Under the pieces are notes generated by a model. The model was not told the origin of the DNA, did no database searches, and saw only the letters and a program-made list of their open reading frames with translations. A DNA stretch of 64,000 bases from Nonomuraea sp. PA05. GTDB lineage: Bacteria > Actinomycetota > Actinomycetes > Streptosporangiales > Streptosporangiaceae. The stretch is from the NCBI RefSeq assembly GCF_008086045.1, contig NZ_VSEY01000003.1, positions 248,001 to 312,000 on the forward strand. Direction: 5' to 3'. The position numbers were made by a program, and so were the translations under genes. Shown in pieces: positions 58,450 through 64,000 of this stretch. Each line of letters opens with the position of its first letter. Position 1 is the first letter of the stretch.

Positions 58450-58464
58450 TATTCAACGGTATAC
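58450..58464. promoter_or_regulatory. operator box 2 of the catabolic divergon
   Basis: TATTCAACGGTATAC, the second copy of the box at 58375-58389, 75 bp apart. With the preceding G the outer bases GTAT/ATAC form a short inverted repeat. Its place over the probable start of transcription suggests a repressor site. Confidence 0.6.
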
Positions 58465-58485
58465 ATCGCACTTGAGGAGGTGACC

Positions 58486-59739
58486 GTGAGGCTGGCGGAG
58501 CGGGCCGACGACTGGCACGCGGCCTGCGTGGCCGACACCGCGCTGGCGGCGCTGGGCTGCCGTGGCGAGGTCGGCTTCGGCATCAGGGCCGGGGACGACG
58601 TGGCGACCTTCGCCTTCCGCGACGGGAGGCTGACCGGCGCCGCGGCGCGGACCGACTTCGAGGTGGTCGCGGAGCCCGCGGCGTGGCGGCTGTTCTTCAC
58701 GGCCGAGCCCCGGCCGCCGCACCATCACCTCTTCGGCATGCTCATGCGCGTCCCCGGCACCGCCGTCACCGGCGACGAGGTGTGCTTCGCCCAGCACGCC
58801 CACCTGGTGCGACGGGTGCTGGAGATCGGCCGCGCGGTGATCGCGGGCCCGCCGCCCGCGCCGGCCGCGGCTCCAGCAGTGGCGCGGGTGGATCGCATCG
58901 AGGGGCGTTACCTGCGGGCAGAGGTGGGCCAGGAGACCGTGCGGCTGTTCTACGAGCACGCGGGCACCGGCCGCGACGTGCTCTTCCTGCACACCGCGGG
59001 CGCGGACGGCCGTCAGTTCCACCACCTCATGAACGACGACCGGCTGGCGGAACGCTGCCACATGGTGGCCTTCGACCTCCCGTGGCACGGCCGCTCCGGC
59101 GGTCCGCCCAGTGAGCACCCCGGCGCGTACGCGCTCGACACCGACCGCTACGTCGCCACGGTCATGGCCGTGGTCGAGGCATTGAACCTCGACAGCCCCA
59201 TCGTCGTCGGCTGCTCGATGGGCGGCGAGATCTGCCTGGAGCTGGCCCTGCGCCACCCCGACCGGCTCGGCGGCGTGGTGGCCTGCGAGGCCGCCGACCA
59301 CGTGCCGGGCCGGCAGGTCGGCTGGGCCCGCGACCCGAGGGTGAACCAGACGCTGTTCGTGCCGGAATGGGTGGAGGGGCTGATGGCCCCGCAGAGCCCG
59401 CCGGAGCACCGGCGCGAGGTGTGGTGGGGCTACTCCCAGGGCGGCTTCGGCACGTTCGCCGGGGACATCGCGTTCTACAGCGGCGACTGGGACGCCCGCG
59501 ACCGGGTCGGCCGCATCGACACGGCCCGCTGCCCGGTGGTGATGCTGACCGGCGAGTACGACTACTCGTGCACGCCGGAGATGTCCCGGCGGACGGCCGA
59601 GCGCATCCCGGGCGCGGTCTTCATGACCATGCCCCGGCTCGGCCACTTCCCGATGGCCGAGAACCCGGCGGAGTTCGCCGGGCACCTGCTCAGGGCGCTG
59701 GACGAGATCGACGGCAAGACGAGGGAGACGGCCGGATGA
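58486..59739 (+). CDS. alpha/beta hydrolase with extra N-terminal domain
   Basis: 417 aa. Residues about 1-125 are a separate domain (FGIRAGDDVATFAFRDG, then FTAEPRPPHHHLFGMLMRVPG), perhaps of the SCP2-like or a related binding fold; I do not recognise it firmly. Residues about 145-417 are an alpha/beta hydrolase: LHTAGADGRQFHHLM, nucleophile Ser244 in VVGCSMGGEICLEL, acid in LTGEYDYSC and His in RLGHFPMAENP. GAGGAGG lies five bases before the GTG at 58486. It is the first gene of the catabolic operon and may cleave a ring-fission product or an ester. Confidence 0.85.
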   Translation: MRLAERADDWHAACVADTALAALGCRGEVGFGIRAGDDVATFAFRDGRLTGAAARTDFEVVAEPAAWRLFFTAEPRPPHHHLFGMLMRVPGTAVTGDEVCFAQHAHLVRRVLEIGRAVIAGPPPAPAAAPAVARVDRIEGRYLRAEVGQETVRLFYEHAGTGRDVLFLHTAGADGRQFHHLMNDDRLAERCHMVAFDLPWHGRSGGPPSEHPGAYALDTDRYVATVMAVVEALNLDSPIVVGCSMGGEICLELALRHPDRLGGVVACEAADHVPGRQVGWARDPRVNQTLFVPEWVEGLMAPQSPPEHRREVWWGYSQGGFGTFAGDIAFYSGDWDARDRVGRIDTARCPVVMLTGEYDYSCTPEMSRRTAERIPGAVFMTMPRLGHFPMAENPAEFAGHLLRALDEIDGKTRETAG

Positions 59740-61196
59740 GATATCGCATGCTGATCGGCGGCGAGCGGGTGGACGCGGCCGGCGACCGCAGGCTCGCGGC
59801 GGTCAGCCCGTACACGGGGGCGGAGTTCGCCACGGTGCCCGACGCCACGGCCGCCGACGTGAGCGCGGCGGTCACCGCGGCGGCGGAGGCGTTCGAGAGC
59901 ACCTGGGCGGCGACGCCGGGCGTGGCGCGGGCGCGGCTGATGCACCGGCTGGCCGACCTGATCGAGGAGCGCGCCGACGAGCTGGGCCGCCTGGAGAGCA
60001 CCGACAACGGCAAGCTGCTGAAGGAGACCGCCGGGCAGGCCAGGTTCGCCGCGCGCAACTACCGGTTCTTCGCCGGGTACGCGGACAAGCTGTACGGCCG
60101 CACGATCCCGCTGGACAACCCGGACACCCTGGACTACACGCTGCGCGAGCCCGTGGGCGTGGCCGCGCTCGTCACGGCCTGGAACTCCCCGATGCAGCTC
60201 CTGGCCAACAAGCTCGCCCCCGCGCTGGCCACCGGCAACTGCGTGGTGATCAAACCGTCGGAGCACGCCTCCGCCACCACGCTGGAGCTGGCCGACCTGG
60301 TCGAACGCGCCGGCTTCCCGCCCGGCGTGATCAACATCGTGACCGGCGGAGCCGAGGCGGGCACCGGCCTGGTCGCGGATCCGCGCCTGGGCCGCATCAG
60401 CTTCACGGGCAGCGTCGCCACCGGCCAGGCCATCGCCGCCACGGCGGCCCGCACGCTCGTCCCCGTCACCCTGGAACTGGGCGGCAAGTCGCCGAACCTC
60501 GTCTTCGCCGACGCCGACCTCGACGCGGCGATCGCCGGCGCGATGGCCGGGATCTTCGCCGCAGGCGGCCAGACCTGCATCGCGGGCAGCCGCCTGCTCG
60601 TCGAGCGGCCCGTCTACCAGCGGGTCGTGGACGAGCTGGCACGGCGCGCTGACGCCATCAGGCTGGGCGACCCGCTGCTGCCGGACACCCAGATGGGCCC
60701 GGTGGCCAACGCGCCGCAGCACGAGCGCATCCAGCGGATGATCGCGGCCGGTGACGAGGCGGGCGCGCGCCGGGTCACCACCGAGCGGGAGGTGCCGGAC
60801 AAGGGGCTGTTCGTCCGGCCGACCGTCTTCGCCGACGTGCACAACGGCATGCCGATCGCCAGGGAGGAGATCTTCGGCCCGGTGCTGAGCGTCATCCCGT
60901 TCGGCGACGAGGAGGAGGCCGTCGCGATCGCCAACGACAGCGACTTCGGGCTGGCCTCCGGCATCTGGACCACCAGCCTGGCCCGCGCCCACCGGGTCGC
61001 CAAGCGGCTGGTCGCGGGCACCGTCTGGGTCAACACCTACCGGGCGAGCGCGGCGCAGGCGCCGTTCGGCGGCACCCGGATGTCCGGGTACGGCCGCGAG
61101 CGCGGCGAGGAGGCCATGGAGGAGTACCTGCGCACCAAGAACGTCATGATCGACCTGTCCGGCCGGGCCGCCGACCCGTTCGCCATGCGGACCTGA
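59736..61196 (+). CDS. aldehyde dehydrogenase family protein
   Basis: 486 aa NAD(P)-dependent aldehyde dehydrogenase. Catalytic Cys281 is in GGQTCIAGSRLLV and Glu247 in VTLELGGKSPNLVF; the cofactor motif FTGSVATGQ and the end GRERGEEAMEEYLRTK are standard. It resembles semialdehyde or betaine-aldehyde types. ATG overlaps the hydrolase stop by four bases, so translation is coupled. In the operon it would oxidise an aldehyde or semialdehyde intermediate. Confidence 0.93.
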   Translation: MRYRMLIGGERVDAAGDRRLAAVSPYTGAEFATVPDATAADVSAAVTAAAEAFESTWAATPGVARARLMHRLADLIEERADELGRLESTDNGKLLKETAGQARFAARNYRFFAGYADKLYGRTIPLDNPDTLDYTLREPVGVAALVTAWNSPMQLLANKLAPALATGNCVVIKPSEHASATTLELADLVERAGFPPGVINIVTGGAEAGTGLVADPRLGRISFTGSVATGQAIAATAARTLVPVTLELGGKSPNLVFADADLDAAIAGAMAGIFAAGGQTCIAGSRLLVERPVYQRVVDELARRADAIRLGDPLLPDTQMGPVANAPQHERIQRMIAAGDEAGARRVTTEREVPDKGLFVRPTVFADVHNGMPIAREEIFGPVLSVIPFGDEEEAVAIANDSDFGLASGIWTTSLARAHRVAKRLVAGTVWVNTYRASAAQAPFGGTRMSGYGRERGEEAMEEYLRTKNVMIDLSGRAADPFAMRT

Positions 61197-61208
61197 AGGG
61201 AACGCCAC

Positions 61209-62099
61209 ATGAGATCACCAGTGGGGCTGTGCGGCCTCGGCAACATGGGGTCCGCCGTCGCGCGGCGGCTCTCCGAGACCTGCCGAGTGCTCGCCTACGA
61301 CCTCGACCCCGCCCGCACCGAGGCCGCGGGCGAGCTGGACGGCGTGACGGGGGTCGCGGAAGTGGCCGACCTGGCACAGGCAGAGACGGTCGTGCTGTCG
61401 CTGCCCACCCCGGCCGCCTCGGCGCAGGCCGCCGCCGCGATCGCGCCCGGCATGCGCCCGGGGTCGCTGATCGTCGAGACCAGCACGGTCAACCCGGCGG
61501 ACATGCACCGGCTGCGCGAGCTGTGCGCGCCGCACGGGGTCCGCGTGCTCGACGCCGCCATCCTGTCAGGGGTTGCGCAGATGGCGGCGGGCACGTCCAC
61601 GCTGCTCATCGGCGGTGACGAGGAGGACGTCGCGCGCGCCCGCCCGGTGCTCGACGCGCTCGCGCCCCGGCAGCTCGTGCTCGGCGGGATCGGCGCGGGC
61701 ATGGCCGCCAAGGTCATCAACAACGCCGTGGCGCACGCCGTCATGGTCGTGCTGGCCGAGGCCGGCGCGATGGCGGCGGCCACCGGGGTGTCCGAGCGGC
61801 GGCTCGCCGAGCTGCTGGCCGACCCCGAGGCCGGGCTCACCCGCCCGCTCACCCACCGCTTCCTGGAGCGCGTCCTGCCCGGCGACTACGAGGGCGGCAT
61901 GCCGACCGCCGCCGCCCGCAAGGACTCCACGCTCGCGCTGGCCCTGGCCCAGGACGCCGGCATCCCGCTGTTCGCCATCCAGGCCTGCCACAGCGTGTAC
62001 GAGATCGCCGTCGGCGGCGGGCTCGGCCGCCAGGACTACGCCTCGATCGCCACCCTGTGGGAGCAGTGGACCGGCCGCCCCATCTCGGAGAAGGAGTGA
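61209..62099 (+). CDS. beta-hydroxyacid dehydrogenase (HIBADH family)
   Basis: 296 aa. The Rossmann turn GLCGLGNMGSAVARRL is at the N terminus, substrate-binding DAAILSGVAQMAAGTSTLLI near residue 118, and the catalytic helix GAGMAAKVINNAVAHAVMV carries the lysine. The family (3-hydroxyisobutyrate, tartronate semialdehyde and 6-phosphogluconate-like dehydrogenases) interconverts beta-hydroxyacids and semialdehydes. AAGGGA precedes the ATG. It stands between the aldehyde dehydrogenase (12-bp gap) and the flavoprotein. Confidence 0.92.
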   Translation: MRSPVGLCGLGNMGSAVARRLSETCRVLAYDLDPARTEAAGELDGVTGVAEVADLAQAETVVLSLPTPAASAQAAAAIAPGMRPGSLIVETSTVNPADMHRLRELCAPHGVRVLDAAILSGVAQMAAGTSTLLIGGDEEDVARARPVLDALAPRQLVLGGIGAGMAAKVINNAVAHAVMVVLAEAGAMAAATGVSERRLAELLADPEAGLTRPLTHRFLERVLPGDYEGGMPTAAARKDSTLALALAQDAGIPLFAIQACHSVYEIAVGGGLGRQDYASIATLWEQWTGRPISEKE

Positions 62100-62101
62100 G
62101 C

Positions 62102-63580
62102 ATGACCTCGTACGACGTGATCGTGGTGGGCGGTGGCAACGCCGGCTTCTCCGCCGCCCACGCCGCGCGCGAGCGCGGAGCCCGCGTGCTGCTCCTGGAG
62201 AAGGGCGCGGCCGACGAGGCGGGCGGCAACTCCTTCTACACGGCGGGCGCCTTCCGCTTCCCCTTCTCCGGCCTGGACGAGCTGCGGCCGCTGATCGAGC
62301 AGGACCCCAGGCACGCCACGACCGACGTGCCGCCCTACACGGCCGAGGACTTCCTGGCCGACATGAAGCGGGTCACCGACGGCCGCTGCGACCCCGTGCT
62401 CACCGACGTGCTGGTGGGCGACGCGGCGGAGGCGGTCAGGTGGCTGGCGGGCAAGGGGATCCGGTGGCGGCTGATGTACGAGCGGCAGGCCTACGAGTCG
62501 GACGGGCACTGGCGCTTCTTCGGCGGCCTGGTCGTCGGCACGTCCGGCGGCGGGAAGGGGCTGATCGCCGGGCACACCGAGGCGGCGGTCGCGTCGGGCG
62601 TCGAGATCCGGTACGGCGCGGCGGTCACCGCGCTGCCGCACGACGGGCGGCGGGTGACGGGCGTCGAGTACCGCGACGCGTCCGGCGCGTCCCACGAGGT
62701 CACCGCGTCCGCGGTCGTGCTGGCGGCGGGCGGCTTCGAGGCCGACCCTGAGCGGCGGGCCCGGCACCTGGGGCCGGAGTGGCGGCGGGCCAAGATCCGC
62801 GGCAACCCGCTGAACACCGGCGAGGTGCTCGACCTGGCGATCGCGGCGGGCGCGCAGCCGTACGGCGACTGGACCTCCTGCCACAGCACCGCCTGGGACG
62901 CGAACGCCCCCGACGGCGGCGGCAACCGCACCCTGACCAACCAGCTCACCCGCCAGAGCTATCCGGTCGGCATCGTGGTCAACCGCGAGGGCCGCCGCTT
63001 CGTGGACGAGGGCGCCGACTACCGCAACTACACCTACGCCAAGTACGGCAGGGAGATCCTCCGCCAGCCGGGCGGCGTCGCCTTCCAGCTCTTCGACGCC
63101 GGGAGCAGGCCGCTGCTGCGGAGCGAGGAGTACGACTCGCACCCGATCACCGCCGCTCAGGCGGACACACTGGCGGAGCTGGCCGCCGCGCTGGGCATCG
63201 ACCCGGCCGGGCTGGAGGAGACCGTGGCGCGCTTCAACGCCTCGATCGACGCCGCGGTGCCGTTCGACCCGTCGGTCAAGGACGGCCGGGCGGCGGCCGT
63301 CCAGCCGCCCAAGTCGAACTGGGCGCTCGCGCTCGACGCGCCGCCCTACTACGGGTACGCGGTGACGTGCGGCATCACGTTCACGTTCGGCGGAGTGCGG
63401 GTGGACACCGACGCCCGCGTCCTCGACGGCGACGGCGCGCCGATCCCCGGCCTGTACGCGGCGGGCGAGCTGGTCGGCGGCCTGTTCTCCGGCAACTACC
63501 CGGGCGGCTCAGGGCTCACCTCCGGCACCGTCTTCGGCCGCCGCGCGGGCGTCCACGCGGCCGGAGCAGCCGATGTATGA
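62102..63580 (+). CDS. FAD-dependent dehydrogenase, TcuA/fumarate reductase type
   Basis: 492 aa flavoprotein of the fumarate reductase/succinate dehydrogenase flavoprotein group. The N-terminal FAD motif is VIVVGGGNAGFSAAHAARER, and AGGNSFYTAGAFRF marks the tricarballylate-dehydrogenase-like branch. GLYAAGELVGGLFSGNYPGG ends the FAD site. Such enzymes introduce or remove a C=C bond next to a carboxylate or ketone. AAGGAG precedes the ATG at 62102, two bases after the upstream stop. In this operon it probably dehydrogenates the imported acid. Confidence 0.9.
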   Translation: MTSYDVIVVGGGNAGFSAAHAARERGARVLLLEKGAADEAGGNSFYTAGAFRFPFSGLDELRPLIEQDPRHATTDVPPYTAEDFLADMKRVTDGRCDPVLTDVLVGDAAEAVRWLAGKGIRWRLMYERQAYESDGHWRFFGGLVVGTSGGGKGLIAGHTEAAVASGVEIRYGAAVTALPHDGRRVTGVEYRDASGASHEVTASAVVLAAGGFEADPERRARHLGPEWRRAKIRGNPLNTGEVLDLAIAAGAQPYGDWTSCHSTAWDANAPDGGGNRTLTNQLTRQSYPVGIVVNREGRRFVDEGADYRNYTYAKYGREILRQPGGVAFQLFDAGSRPLLRSEEYDSHPITAAQADTLAELAAALGIDPAGLEETVARFNASIDAAVPFDPSVKDGRAAAVQPPKSNWALALDAPPYYGYAVTCGITFTFGGVRVDTDARVLDGDGAPIPGLYAAGELVGGLFSGNYPGGSGLTSGTVFGRRAGVHAAGAADV

Positions 63581-64000
63581 GCTGTACGCCATTCGCTACG
63601 CGCATCGCGACGCGTCGGTGCGCGGCGAGCACTTCTACGGCCACGATCCGTGCGCCCTCGACCCCTACCCGATCGACTACTACGTCTGGGCGGCCGTCGG
63701 GGAGCACGGCGTGGTGCTGGTGGACGCGGGCTTCACCGAGGAGACCGCCGCGCGCCGCGGCAACCGCCACCACCTGCGCTCACCCGTGGACACCCTGGCC
63801 GCCCTGGGCGTGGAAGCCGCCGGAGTGGGCCACGTGGTGCTCACCCACCTGCACTACGACCACACCGGCCACCTGCGCGACTTCCCCGGCGCCAGGATCG
63901 TGCTGCAGCGGGCCGAGCTGGCGTTCTGGACCGGGCCGCACGCGCACCGCGGCGACCACCCGCACCTGGCCGAGCCCGGCGACATCGCCTACCTGGTGCG
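63573..64000 (+). CDS. metallo-beta-lactamase lactonase, 3' end missing
   Basis: The first 142 codons are in the window. The N terminus (MYELYAIRYAHRDASVRGEH) and zinc motif VVLTHLHYDHTGHL (H-x-H-x-D-H) match the N-acyl-homoserine-lactonase-like branch, which also includes 4-pyridoxolactonase. It starts eight bases before the flavoprotein stop and is thus translationally coupled. In the operon it could open a lactone intermediate. The rest of the gene and any further operon genes lie beyond the window. Confidence 0.88.
   Translation, partial: MYELYAIRYAHRDASVRGEHFYGHDPCALDPYPIDYYVWAAVGEHGVVLVDAGFTEETAARRGNRHHLRSPVDTLAALGVEAAGVGHVVLTHLHYDHTGHLRDFPGARIVLQRAELAFWTGPHAHRGDHPHLAEPGDIAYLV

Overview
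The window is high-GC DNA from an actinomycete, most likely of the Streptosporangiales (a Nonomuraea-like organism). This is an inference. It rests on the GC content, the many GTG and TTG starts, a mycothiol synthase gene (mshD), a mycothiol-dependent-isomerase-like protein, a DGPF-linked ECF sigma factor of ECF42 type, several starts that look leaderless, and the style of the paralogues. No taxonomic marker was searched.

1-20.4 kb is ordinary chromosome: small divergent or operonic units. They include a hydrolase, a TetR/flavin monooxygenase pair, a nucleotidyltransferase, an SDR, a PRPP synthetase, a HAD phosphatase, a large alkyl sulfatase, a cytosine-type permease followed by a stand-alone sensor-kinase membrane domain, an MFS efflux pump, a histidine kinase, MazG, a secreted 5'-nucleotidase, mshD, a DUF47-Pit phosphate transport pair, and dcd.

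20.4-29.7 kb is accessory DNA anchored on a tRNA-Gly(CCC) gene. A 45-bp copy of the tRNA 3' half recurs 1,150 bp downstream, and a decayed third copy lies 1,036 bp beyond that. Each stretch between copies carries its own cargo: a VapBC-like toxin-antitoxin pair, then a HigBA-like pair, then two unrecognised genes. Each cargo is followed by a related ~80-130 bp arm sequence, and the first two arms end at the same distance from the next att core. No integrase is present. Further right are an unrecognised 362-aa gene, a small P-loop protein, a SxxK/SDN serine hydrolase, a GRAM protein and several frameshifted or truncated genes.

29.7-44.2 kb holds a flavin monooxygenase/MarR divergent pair with twin palindromic operators, a methyltransferase-HAD pair, and an ECF42 sigma/DGPF/PPOX operon with a matching ECF42-type promoter. 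It also holds a peptidase E and EEP phosphatase pair (the latter with a 15-bp coding tandem repeat), a Cpe/LpqF-domain lipoprotein plus alpha/beta hydrolase, a pyrH gene with an upstream 24-bp tandem array, GNAT, NmrA, LysE and DUF2332 genes, and a GxGYxYP gene broken by three single-base shifts.

44.2-58.3 kb holds a NarL-type two-component system, a large LuxR (LAL) regulator, a secreted subtilase with a C-terminal propeller-like region, CstA with a small cysteine-containing upstream partner, and a TPP-riboswitch-controlled thiD-tenA unit. From 58.3 kb to the end there is a catabolic locus. A divergent MHS-type transporter faces an operon of alpha/beta hydrolase, aldehyde dehydrogenase, beta-hydroxyacid dehydrogenase, flavoprotein dehydrogenase and a metallo-beta-lactamase lactonase (cut by the window end). 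A repeated operator sits in the divergent promoter region.
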